64,000 nucleotides of DNA from contig OY998179.1 of assembly GCA_963921935.1 (NCBI GenBank), positions 23,557,114 to 23,621,113 on the forward strand, given 5' to 3'. A program made the translations under genes and the position numbers. The notes under the pieces were generated by a model. The model did not search any database. It was not told where the DNA came from and was given only the letters and a program-made list of their open reading frames with translations. The stretch's first letter is position 1, and every line of letters begins with the position of its first letter. The DNA is from Galeruca laticollis (Eukaryota; Arthropoda; Insecta; Coleoptera; Chrysomelidae). This document shows, in pieces, positions 51,223 through 62,473 of this stretch.

Positions 51223-54200
51223 GGCTAACGGCACCTATTATCAGCACTGACTCCTTTATCGGCATAGTAGCCACATTTTCATTAATAACAAAGTTACATT
51301 ACATATTAGAACCATTGTAAACCCGACTTAAGGTTATTTGATCCTTCCCTTAAAATTATACAAACGCGCATGATCAAGAAAGTGTAGACAAAAATTGGAG
51401 AAAAAAATGTTTAGGCAGTACAGACGTGTGATTTAACATTTAACTAGCGTAGATCGTTTCCTCGCAAGAACAAGAAACATGTAAGTTGCTGAACTGATTT
51501 TCTTTCTAATAAATACGAACTAGATATTGCTTATACTTTCATAATGATAGTTCCAACTAATAATTATTGATTTTAATACTAAGAAACTAATTTTTTAAAA
51601 TGATTTATTAAAAAACAAGTGTGCCAAGGTGCCAGAGATATTGACTATATTACCGGCAGGGGTGCCGATGATATGTTAAGTGCTGCATTGAATATTTTAG
51701 TCAGGTTCATACAATTTCTTAGCGTTTAATATAATTTTTATCATTTCAATCAGTACAGAAACATTTTAATAATGTTTAGACCTATTTTCGGCACCCTATT
51801 ATGTTAGTATTAAGAATTTTATTTAAACTAGATTATGATGCCAATAATAGGATCAATTATGTGCCGGTAAAGGGCTCTGTCATGCCGATGATAGGTTAAA
51901 TGTAACATCGAATGTTTTATCGATTTTATATCATTTTTAAAATGCAATTATAAATTTGTAGTCATGAAATAGTAGAAAAATATTTTAATATTACGTAAAC
52001 CTATTTCCGGCACCACTTTTTGTTAATAATAAGAACTTTATTTTATTGTAATAATAAGTGCCGATAATACAGCACATGCATGCCGGTGATTGGTTACTTT
52101 TATTGCAGACACTGAAATGGAAGTGAAGAAACTTAGGCTTCAGTACACTCCAGAAAATCTCAAAGTCGTTGTTGAGGCAACGAGGGAGGGATGTCTTTTA
52201 AAACTGCCAGCAAGACATATGGTATTCCCCGGTCCACTTTACAAGACAAAGTAAAAGGCAAAATGATTAAAAAGAGTGGCCCAGAGACAGTTCTGACCAA
52301 AGAAGAGGAATCCCATCTCGTAAACTGGTTGCTCCACATGGCTAGCCGCGGATTTCCAGGAACCAAGGATAAGTTGTTAGATAGTGTACAAATTTGTTAA
52401 AAACCTTCAAAGAGCCAATCATTTTACTGATGGAAGACCTGGTAGAAGGTGGTATGAAGGCTTCATGGCTCGACATCCTGAGCTATCGACAAGAGTTTCC
52501 CAAAATTTGAGTAGTTCTCGGGCAAACCTAACTGAAACACGTATAAGACAATGGTTTACTGAAGTAGAGACATGTTTAAAAAGTACTAATTACTTTGAAA
52601 TATTGTTATGTTCAGACAGAGCTTTTAACTGTGATGAAACGACTTTCAATTTAAGTCCAAAAGGCGATAAAGTGTTGGTGAAACGAGGAGATAAAACCGT
52701 GTACTCATTTATAAATAATGATGAGAAGGAGTGATTAACAACTTTAATAACTTGTAGTGCCTCTGGGAAATTACCACCTTCTATGATTGTTTACAGTTAT
52801 AAACGAATTCCAAAATCTGTAGTGGACAAGGTTCCAAAAAACTGGGGCATTGGACGTAGTGAAAATGGCTGAGGGGAAACTTTTTTTGAATACATTGCAA
52901 ATATATTTTATCCGTGGCTAGTTGAGTAAAAATTTATGTTTCCAGTAATTTTATTTTTGGACGGCCACACGTCACATCTTACAATGGCTTTGAGTGACTT
53001 CTGCCTCAAGAAAAATATTATTTTGATAGTTCTCTGTCCCAATGCCACTCACATGTTGCAGCCTTTACACGTTGCAGTTTTCAGGCCACTAAAAATGGAG
53101 TGGAAAAAGCGTGCATTCCTGGCGTATGAAAAATGATGGGCAAAAAATGAGCAGAGACACGTTTACCCCAATATTGGAAACAACATTTAAGAAAATGGAA
53201 AATTTTCCCGATGTAGTTGCAAACCGCTCTCGATCATGTGCACTGGTGCCTTTTTATGTGGAAAACATAAAATTTTCAAAGTACTTTAAGAGTAAGCCGA
53301 GTATATCAAGTACCGAAAATGAACCTAGACAAAGTCATCCCCAAGAAGAAGACCAATACCTGAAAGAATCCTTTAAGTTAATAGAATCTGAAATTAATGC
53401 ACATACTTTAGAGCTATTTAAAGCTTCCGAAGTTGACTGGAATGGTCCAGTTGAAGACACAACTCTCTTTTTCCTATGGAAAATACTTAAATCTCAAATT
53501 GAAAATAAACCTATTGCGATCAACGATGGTGAACAGGTAGATAATAGAATCGGTCCCTCATTTCCCGTAATCATAGATGATCATGAAAACATACCAATTG
53601 ATTTCAAAGATATGCTAGAAGCCCCGGATTTTATTGCTACTGAAAACTCAGCGGTGGCTGAAGAATTGATGGATTTGAGAGATATTGATTGTCATGAAAC
53701 AATACCTACTGAACGCTCAAAATCGCCTGAAAAGGTTCCAAATTTCATAGATGTACATATATATGCTCTTGAAATCGAGCCTCACTATTTACCCAAAGAA
53801 GTCCCGGATTTGACAGAAGACGAGCAAGAATTGAACAGTTTCCATTAACAGAAAAGGAAATAAAATTCAATCAAAATTTATTACAGCCAGTTTCCATCAC
53901 ACCAAAAACCCCACCTGAAAATATTCTAGCTGACAAAGAAAATTTTCCAAATCAAAAAACACCTTCTCCAGGTCTATTGGAGCCAGTTTCCATCATACCA
54001 AAAATCCCCCCTGAAAATATTCTAGCTGACAAAGAAAATTTTTCAGATCAAACAACACCTTTTCCTGGCCTTTCATCGGGAATTAAAGTTCCAACACCGT
54101 TTAAAAAGCCTTTGTTTTGGCCAGGACCAAAAAAGACTGAAGTTAAAGGAAAAGTAAAAGAGAAGCTGCCAGCAGTTGCAACATCTTCTCAGTGGCAAGA

Positions 54201-54596
54201 GTATTATCGAGCGAATGAAGAATAGAAAAAAATTGAAGAAACAAATAAACTGGAGAGGCAGGAAGCTAGAAAGAAAAAAGCAACAGAAGCAGGAAAAAAA
54301 TATATTAGTGCTTTTTTATTTACTCTTTCCTTTTCAATATTTTCCGTGCCTTGATAATTGGGTCTCATATATGCCGTTAATTGAAGCATGTTTCATTTTG
54401 AAGTGCCGATGATGGGTATACCAGGTATTTTTAGAGGATTATATTTTTTCATTTTTTTATTAAGTACCTACACCATAATAAAAACAGTTATTTATTTTGA
54501 AAAACAAATAGATAATCATAATAACCCTAAAATTTAAAAAAAAATAGGTCTACTACAATGTTGGTTTCTAGGTGCCGATAATAGGTGCGTTTACCT
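51223..54596. mobile_element. pogo-like Tc1/mariner element with reiterated subterminal motif
   Basis: Both ends carry CACCTATTATC(A/G)GCAC in opposite sense (51231-51248 and ~54572-54588), flanked by TA (51221-51222 and 54597-54598). The motif GTGCCGATAATAGG or close variants recurs inside each end (~51240, 51660, 51773, 51876, 52010, 52060, 54403, 54571). It contains a pogo-class transposase relic. Between 50943 and 51220 I see no convincing gene. Confidence 0.7.
52117..54223 (+). pseudogene. pogo/jerky-like transposase relic: HTH, CENPB, DDE, charged tail
   Basis: Starts 'MEVKKLRLQYTPENLKVVVEATREG', then a frameshift near 52188 into 'MSFKTASKTYGIPRSTLQDKVKGK' (pipsqueak-type HTH). The CENPB-like part includes 'WYEGFMARHPELSTRVSQNLSSSRANL'. 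DDE_1 core: 'RAFNCDETTFNL' (first Asp), 'VILFLDGHTSHLTMAL' (second Asp), 'CPNATHMLQPLHVAVFRPLK' (third-block region). Stops or frameshifts lie at ~52732, ~52870, ~52927, ~53134 and ~53846. The tail has a 108-bp tandem duplication (~53880-54072) encoding two copies of a 'PVSIxPKxPPENILADKENF' unit. It is inactive. Confidence 0.85.
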
Positions 54597-56700
54597 TATA
54601 CGATCTGTGATTTATTTCATAATAGATACCTACTATCAAGTAGGGAACCTCAAATTTTCAACAATAAAATGTCTCCATTCTGCAAAGTGGTGTTTTCCTG
54701 TGTGTTCTCTAAGCACAGACAAATAAAAAATGTTCACAATCAGCAGCAGGAATCTCGTGCTAAGAAATCGCATATTTTTTATCCGTTATGCATTATGTAC
54801 TAGATATGAGTTGGTCAGTGCAATTTTTAAACTAGAAACGCATTTGAAGATAAACTACAATATAATTTTAAAAATACAATCGCATACGTTTACTAGCAAA
54901 GAAAGCTATGAACATGAAAAAAAGGGTTTGAAGAGCAGAAAATTGAAACCAATTATGCAGTGGAGAGAAAAAACAAAGATAATAAATATGTGGAAAAATC
55001 TATGCTTGCTTGCTTGTAATTCAATAGGTAAGTTTAGACTCTAATAATAATATTTCATTATTTGACAATATATTTCTTAACATATTTAGGGTACGAGAGC
55101 CAATATTCTTGTCGAAATGGGTATGCCTTCAGGGATAGGTGAAATGGGGAAGCTGATATATCAACCAAAGCAGCAATTTTCAAGATTCCAGTTCAATTAA
55201 GATCACCAAAATTACAGCCTCAGTCGCCATAATAACTATTAACAAGGAATTATTAAACAGAGCATAATAAAGTTATTAGTTTTGATTTTAGTTAGCAAAA
55301 TTATGGTAAAATATGTATCTTTATAAATGCATCTTGTAATTCCTTACATTTCTATAACCTATGATTAATTTCATTGTCGCTGCTTAAATTTCCTCAATAT
55401 TGATAAATACGTTGTTTCACAAAGACTAAGTTTAGAAGCCTGTATTATTATTATTATTGTTGACGTAGCTTGACAAACATTAGTATACATTCCTACATAT
55501 AAATGAAATTACAGACACATTTTCTATTACAATTCAAGGTTCAGTATTATTTTCCGGGAATTTTAATATATATAGAAGCAAACTTTTGTACAAAATAAGC
55601 TAAACTGTATGGTTTTTTATAAATAATTTTTTTTGAGTTTTTTCCACTCGTCTAGGTACTTGTTATTATTAGTTTAAATTTATATTAAATTTGCAACAAC
55701 TGAACAGCTGTAAGTATGAATTTGACAAGAAACCACATCATTTCTAGTTTTACCGTCGACGTTTCGCCGGCTATTATAAGCAGCTTCTTCGGGAGAAAAA
55801 TTGAAATGAGTTCATGCCTTAGCTTCAACAAGCAACCAAACAAAATCCTCTCTGTAGTCTTGTCAATCGAAGTTAATCGCTCTGACTTGGTTGACTAGTG
55901 CTCGAGTTTAGAGCTCCAAAACAAGACTACGAAGAGGCCGCCTATATAGTCGGCGTCGAGTATACAACTACATACGTATGTTTTTTAGGGGAAAAAGAAA
56001 CACAAAAATCTTTAAACTTGAGATCAAGAATACTAAATTGATTAATCGTTAAATAAGGCAATAAAATTGTAGGGATTCTCGTTCAATATGAAGATGGAGA
56101 CGAGATCATCGATATTGAAATCAAAATTAAAATAAAAAAAAAACAGGAAATAATTGAACTAATACTGTACAATAATGGAAGCAGAGAACACAAAATTTGT
56201 CCGCCTATCTCATTGACTTTTGGACCCGTAGATTCATATTCTCCCTCTTGTATGTCTATAGGGGTTCGATTGTTCAACTTTTAATCTGTAGCCTTCTGGT
56301 ATTATTCTTTTCCATCTTTTTCTATTCTTTGCCTTCCAGTTATTGACTCTAATTTCTCTGAGGTCTTCCACTGTTACACCCAATAATCCAGTTCTTGGAC
56401 TACCTGTTCTCTCTTGTCTAGTTTCTTGTATTTTATTTACGCATATTTCATTATCTACGCTCGCACATGTCTTGCCTGGAACTTTTGTTCATTTATTTTA
56501 TAAAAGTGTCTGCGCTTCTACCTCCAGGGTGGTTATTTAGCCCCATATACTATTTTATTTACGACTATTAAATAATATTTATCAACTTTATACAAATTTG
56601 AGTTAATTATGACATACTTTATTAACTGATTCAGTTATAGGTATTATATGAAATCTCAGTATTGCATTATTTACTACTCATTATTGTATTAAATCTTTAT
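54597..56700. other. Gene-poor stretch
   Basis: No supported gene. A frame at 54730-55044 (104 aa, basic) has no recognisable family. Around 55740-55800 the string GTCGACGTTTCGCCGGC with AGCAGCTTCTTCGGGAG resembles a motif often found near Penelope-like retroelements, but there is nothing coding to confirm it. Confidence 0.4.
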
Positions 56701-56714
56701 GCTCTAACAGAGAA

Positions 56715-56960
56715 GGACAGCAATGAAGAAAAGGATAAATTTTACGAAAAGGTATAAGAATAATTAGAAATAATACCGAAGGAAGATACTATACTAATTT
56801 TAGGATATTTTAATGCCCAAATAGGTAAAGAAGACTACATAAAATGCGTAGCAGGAATGGAAACGATACACGAGAAAACAAATAACAATGGACAACGACT
56901 GTGTAACCTAGCAGCAAGCACGAATACATGGATGTCGCCTGATAACAACACAGATAACTA
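56715..56960 (+). pseudogene. RTE-type LINE endonuclease fragment
   Basis: With two stops, the frame reads 'SNEEKDKFYEKV' and 'DTILILGYFNAQIGKEDY' (the 'xxGDFNAxIG' catalytic block with Gly-Tyr in place of Gly-Asp), then 'NNNGQRLCNLAAS'. This is the apurinic endonuclease domain of craniofacial-development-protein-2-like/RTE elements. It is a short relic. Confidence 0.7.
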
Positions 56961-57109
56961 CTGTATGTTTCGTTCATCAGTTCCTCTTCTGTAATAGAGT
57001 TGGTGATAAAATTAAGACATCTAGGAGATATATTATTAACGTTTCAAATAAACATCACGAAAAGTCTCTAAAAAGAACATCACAAACAAGACTTGTTATG
57101 TTTCTTGTT

Positions 57110-58088
57110 TAGTGGGTATCTTCTCTGATCATTTTCATTTGATTTTCGATCTAAAACCAAATCTGTCCGCATCATTTAGTAAACGAATTATAGATTTCAA
57201 TTTCCCGAAAATTATATCAAACAAGGTTAACTATCCTCCCCCCTGGACCATAAAAATCCCTAAATGCAATACAAATCTTCAACTCTACTCTAAATCCAGT
57301 ACTCCGTTCCCCCTGATTTTACAAAATTCTCAAGAGATCAAAAACAAGTATAAAAACCACTACCAAATATACACAGAGGCATCAAAAACATCTCAAATGG
57401 AAGCAGGAGGCGCAGCTTTTGTCGACGAAACATCCACCTATCAGTTTCAGCTACCCAATATATTCGGCAGAATTGTTAGTAATCTCCAAAGCCCTGCAAC
57501 ATATATTACAACAGTACAAAGGCAGTCATTTTAACTGATTCCTTAAGTGCAATACAGGGAATATTGAGAGTATACCCAAATCACCCAATGTTATGCCAAA
57601 TTAAAACCGACCTTGAAGCACTCCACAATGTGAATGAACAAGTCGAGTTCGTCTGAATTCCATCTCACGATGGTATAATAGTAAATGAGAAAGCTGATCG
57701 GGAAGCTAAAGATGCCTTCAGTATCATCAGAAGCTGTATTAAACAACATTCGACGAAAACATGGTTAAAAAGATGGGAGAAACTTAAAGACAATAAACTC
57801 CAACGTGTCAACCCAAATCTACTACCAAGAGGGAAAATGTCACAAAGACGACGGGATCAAGTCATACAGCATCGCATGAGAATAGGACACACCAAGTTAA
57901 CCCACGAGTACCTATTGAAGAAAGAGCAACAAAAATTGAGCTTTGCCTGTGATACTCCTTTGACAGTAGAACATATTATTGTCGAATGTCCGCTCTACCA
58001 TCAGGAACGACTAGAAAGTGAACTTCCACGTAAAATGAAAAGTGCGCTGGATTATGTCAACAGTGATAAAATGATTAAAATTGACTAA
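57110..58088 (+). pseudogene. Jockey-type LINE RNase H and C-terminal relic
   Basis: RNase H blocks 'HYQIYTEASKTSQMEAGGAAF', 'LTDSLSAIQGILRVYPNHPML' and 'IPSHDGIIVNEKADREAKDA' are spread over two frames with a TGA near 57654. They are followed by 'RMRIGHTKLTHEYLL' and 'CDTPLTVEHIIVECPLYHQER'. It shares the tail design of the LINE at 41520-43710 but is clearly a different, older family member. Confidence 0.8.
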
Positions 58089-58114
58089 TCTGTACAAATG
58101 AATATAGTGCTTAA

Positions 58115-59261
58115 TTAGTGTTTTTAAATGAAACTCAAGGTCTCTAGTTAATTCCACAATATAATACAAGTTATTGAAAATTCTAAAAAATTGACAATTG
58201 TTTCGATAAATCAATATCATCGTCAGAATGACAGAAGTTACATTTCATTTTATGCCTACCTGATGTTTAGTAGTTATTTTTGGCTAGACCAAGAAGTAAC
58301 TTAACTTGTGATTGGCTTAATATATGTTTATAGAAAAAAGAAGAAGATGTGATATTACAAATATTGAAGCTTAGATATTATTAGCCCTATGGTGATATCC
58401 TGGATTTCATTTTCCCAATTAAGATCAGTATAACTGTGCAATGATATAGAAAACCAGGAAAACTATATCTGCTGATTTTACAATTATCACTTAAGAAGAC
58501 AGTTTATTAGTGGAGAACTCCCTAGATTAACTGTTCATTGACAACTTCATATTGTGGGTTTCTTAAATGTCTTCTAATTTCCAGTTCTTCAAGGAAATCC
58601 AGTTCTTGTTTCTTTTCACAAATATGCAGTACTTCTAGTTCTGTGTTAGGTGTCAATGAATGATTGGTGTCAAGTAGATGTTTTGCGTAGTGGGATTTAT
58701 CTGGTTGTTTTAATCTGTATGCTCGTAAGTGCTCACTGTATCGTATTTCAAAATTCCTAAGGGTCTAACCCAAATAGACAGCATTACATTCTGGACATTT
58801 GAGTTTATATATACCTGACAATATGAAGTTGTCAATGAACAGTTAAATCTAGGGAATTCTCCACTAATAAACTGTCTTCTTAAGTGATAATTGTAAAGAT
58901 CAGCAGATATAGTTTTCCTGGTTTTCTATATCATTGCACAGTTATACTGATCTTAATTGGAAAAATGATATCCAGGATATCACCATAGGGCTAATAATAT
59001 CTAAGCTTCAATATTTGTAATATCACATCTTCTTCTTTTTTCTATAAACATATATTAAGCCAATCACAAGTTAGGTTACTTCTTGGTCTAGCCAAATATA
59101 ACTACTAAACATCAGGTAGGCATAAAATGAAATGTAACTTCTGTCATTCTGACGATGATATTGATTTATCGAAACAATTGTCAATTTTTTAGAATTTTCA
59201 ATAACTTGTATTATATGGTGGAATTAACTAGAGACCTTGAGTTTTATTTAAAAACACTAAT
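58115..59261. repeat. Palindrome (arms ~440 bp) enclosing a Penelope fragment
   Basis: The left arm (58115-~58550) and right arm (~58818-59261) are near-exact inverse complements. For example TCATTGACAACTTCATATTG faces CAATATGAAGTTGTCAATGA at the loop edge. The loop (58552-58815) codes on the minus strand for a GIY-YIG-type sequence. Penelope-like elements often have inverted or tandem terminal repeats. Confidence 0.88.
58552..58813 (-). pseudogene. Penelope-like element GIY-YIG endonuclease fragment
   Basis: 'YKLKCPECNAVYLG', an in-frame stop, then 'LRNFEIRYSEHLRAYR', 'HYAKHLLDTNHS' and 'LDFLEELEIRRHL' follow the order of the Penelope GIY-YIG endonuclease (CxxC, YIGxT, RFxEH, HLxxxxH, Glu). 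The stop replaces the Gln after YIG/YLG. Only this domain is present; there is no reverse transcriptase nearby. Confidence 0.8.
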
Positions 59262-59895
59262 ATGAGCATATTCCACGAAGTAAGGGTCGAGACAGTCAAT
59301 TTCATTAGTGCTTAATTGTTTTGTAAACTTAGATTAAGACTTTACTCACAATTTTCCCGCCGCCAATAACCTTTCATGGTTGACGCGATTCTTTTTTATT
59401 AAAAAAAAAGTAGTGTAAACCAATACAAAAATAGTTTTAATTGCATGCTGCACTTTAAGCTTTAATAACTTTCTTAAAATTGATTTCAGGAATAAACTTA
59501 TTGAAAACAAATTGTATAATTTAATTATTAATAACATTGATAAAGTTAATAGTTTTTAAGATAAATGATAAATAATTATTCAGGACACAGATACTTAAAA
59601 GTAAGGGACTCATACTTGTGAGCGCGCCTAAAAAACAATAAAAAACCGGTATAAACAATGAAATTTTGTCAAATATCAATTAAGGATGTTAGTAACTACT
59701 GTATAAAGAATAAACATTTTTTTTATATTTAATTGTTTTTTTCTTCAAAAGTTACCCAAATTAGAGATTCATATATCCAAAAATATCAACTTTATCGTGA
59801 AAATTGACCGGTTGGAAAATAACAAATCCTTGCAATTGTTTAAACAATTTTAAACAATATGGTACCCGATCGCCCCATGGCAACATGCATATATA
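59262..59895. other. Intergenic/intronic stretch without a recognised gene
   Basis: AT-rich. It contains GCGCGCCTAAAAAACAATAAAAAACCGGTATA (59620-59651, described by position), which resembles the GC-rich island of the palindrome at 28245-31365, so a relative of that repeat probably lies here. Confidence 0.4.
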
Positions 59896-59897
59896 TA

Positions 59898-61737
59898 CAG
59901 AGTGGAAAGTCTAACTGGAACAAATTCTGTAACTTGATAAATAAAGGTTTATCGCAAAATTCCTGAAACACGCCAATTTTTATTCTCAATGGGGTATATT
60001 ACAAAGAGATTGGTTTATCTTTTTAATTTTCTGGGGGGGGGGGAGTTGCAGACAACCCCAACTTTTTTTTTAAATGGAAGGGTAGGTTGATTAATTTTTT
60101 ATTTGAAAGCTTTTTCAATTGTAAATACAATTCCACTTTTTTGTTACTTTTTATAAGCAATGTGTCGGAAAAAAATTAAATAAAAAAATATTTACTCAAA
60201 TTACTTTAATGTATAGGTACATTTTTTCTTACTTGATAAGCCCAATAAAAAACCTGCTCGATAGTTTTTTGGTCAATTTGAACTGAATGTGATTGATTTG
60301 TTAGTACTTGTTTGTATTTCAACGTGTAAATACTCGTAACAAACGAGAAATAAGAAAATGCCCTATTTAACCGAGACGCATCGTATCGAAATTTTAATGA
60401 TGATCGGATATGGGGACAGAAGTCGAACACAGACTGAAGTCGCTCGTTTGTTTACTGAAGTTCATCGAGAATTACCTTCAATTAATCGAAGTATGATTAG
60501 CAAAATTGAAACTCGATATCGTAAGGGATGCTCTTCGACAAAAGGTTTTAAAAGTAGACGAAGAAGCCCAGTTGAACATATTGTTGAAAATTGAAGAAAA
60601 TCCTGTTACTCCAGCTAGGCAAATAGCTCGTGTTCATGGTGTCAGTTACACAAGCGTTTTAAAAATTCTTAAAGAATCCAAGAAGCATCCATATAAGATG
60701 CAAAACCTGCAGGAGCTTAACGAAGATGATCCTGATGGTAGACTTGAATTTTGCGAACGAATTATGGCTTCTATCGATGGTGGACAAATTGTTTTGGAAT
60801 GGGTGCTGTTTTCTGATGAGGCTACGTTCACATTACATGGGCACGTCAATCGACAGAACTGCCGTTATTGGGCTTACGAAAATCCCCGTTGGGAGCGTGA
60901 ATCCCATACCCAAAGGCCTCAAAAAACAAACGTCTGTGCTGGAATTATTGGGGTTCGCTTAGTAGGTCCTTTTTTTCAATGGAAACGTAACCGGAGAAAC
61001 ATACCTTAATATGCTCCAAGAAGAACTAATTCCTACTTTAGTAAATTTATTCCCCAATCATTTGGATCCCAACTCATTTGACCAACGGATGTGGTTTCAA
61101 CAAGATGATGCACCACCACATTTTGCTCAAAATGTACGGACCTATCTTAACGAAGTGTTTTCAAATAGGTGGATTGGAAGAAAGGGCCCAATTGAGTGGC
61201 CAGCAAGATCACCCGATCTTACTCCATTAGATTTTTTTCATGGGGATATCTAAAGAGCAAAGTTTATGCCACTAAACCTAACGACATCGCCGAGCTTCAA
61301 CAAAGAATCGGGGACGAAATTAGGCAAATAACGTCGGAAGTGTTACAAAATGTTCGGAATGCTATTTATAATCGATTAGTATATTGTCAGCAACAAGGTG
61401 GAGAGCACTTTGAACATTTATTGTATTAAAGTAATTTGAGTAAATATTTCCTTGTTTCATTTTTTTCCGACACGGCTTATAAAAAGTAACAAAAAAAAGT
61501 GGAATTGTACTTACAATTGAAAAAGCGTTCAAATAAAAAATTAATCAACCTACCCTTCCATTTAAAAAAAAAGTTGGGGTTGTCTGCAACCCCCCCCCCC
61601 CCAGATAATTAAAAAGATAAACCAATCTCTTTGTAATATGCCCCATTGAGAATAAAAATTGACGTGTTTCAGGAATTTTGCGATAAACATTTATTTATCA
61701 AGTTACAGAATTTGTTCCAGTTAGACTTTCCACTCTG
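59898..61737. mobile_element. mariner-like element (DD41D spacing) with long TIRs
   Basis: Ends CAGAGTGGAAAGTCTAACTGG and its inverse complement, flanked by TA (59896-59897 and 61738-61739). TIRs are ~315 bp (59898-~60213 and ~61427-61737) and include a G-run near 60036-60045 opposite a C-run near 61588-61601. The total is 1840 bp. It encodes one transposase. Confidence 0.9.
60358..61429 (+). pseudogene. IS630-Tc1-mariner transposase, DD41D-type, with frameshifts
   Basis: The N-terminal HTH is 'YLTETHRIEILMMIGYGD...QTEVARLF' (DUF4817-like). A second HTH is 'NPVTPARQIARVHGVSYTSVLKIL'. The catalytic blocks are 'VLFSDEATFTLHGHVNRQN' (first Asp), 'WFQQDDAPPHFA' (second) and 'WPARSPDLTPLDFF' (third). 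By my count 41 residues separate the second and third Asp, the DD41D arrangement. Frameshifts are needed near 60538, 60980 and 61243. All three catalytic residues remain. Confidence 0.85.
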
Positions 61738-62001
61738 TATATATCATCAGTAGGGCAATTTCATTAAAAAAATTGAGGTGGATTAGTTTTCGGTACTCAT
61801 GCGTCGATTCCTCCTGGACTATCAATACTTTAAGAATATCAGATAGCTTAAATTAGTTGTTCCATTTTTATATTTGTCATTTTGGCCATTACTTTATTAA
61901 TTTTCTAATATATTCATGTCTCACTTTATCATATTTTGAATAACTCCCAAGTATACTCAAATTTTTAATTGTAATTAAAAAATAAATAGAGTATTAATTA
62001 C

Positions 62002-62473
62002 CTATACAGTTAGTTTCGTGCGTTGGATTTAAAGGTTCCGCAAGATTTTCAGAAGGAAAACAAAGAAAAGCTGAAAGAGTATCCAACTCATCTAGACAGT
62101 AAAACTCATTGGTGTAAAATATTTCTAACCCGGGAACCCAAAGGGTTCCATCTTCTTGAAGAAAATAAGCGTCATCTGGGTTATTAGGATCCAATGTAAA
62201 CGCTTTACAAGACAATTCCCTGATTAGGAACTTGGTGGAATTGTTAATCGTTCCTACATAATTGTACATATTTTTGTAAACAGGTACTGAGAAAGGTTCA
62301 CTGGAGTTACTTGGCAAACACTTTTTTTTGTAAATTTTTCCCGAACCACAGCATTTTCTCACGCAATTTACATTTTCGTCACAATTGTCGAAACGTCTTG
62401 AAACATCCCCGGCACTTAAAAATTCTAAAACAATTAACAGGAAAATGAGATCATAAATACACGTTGGTGTCAT
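62002..62473 (-). CDS. Methuselah-like GPCR first exon: signal peptide and ectodomain
   Basis: ATG at 62471-62473 is followed by a signal peptide ('TCIYDLIFLLIVLEFLSAGD'). The ectodomain has the Cys pattern 'NCVRKCCGSGKIYKKKC' characteristic of the Methuselah N-terminal domain, and 'CFPSENL' near its end. The exon ends with donor GTAATT at 62001 after one base of a codon (472 bases = 157 codons + 1). This is phase 1, matching the acceptor phase of the TM1-TM2 exon at 21383-21565. Ligands of this family are peptides in flies; the ligand here is unknown. Upstream frames at 62549-62795 are not convincing. Confidence 0.85.

Noticed and set aside
60036..61601. G-run and C-run as an assembly gap or error
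   Set aside because: They mirror each other in the two TIRs of the mariner element, so they belong to the repeat; only the exact length may be unreliable.
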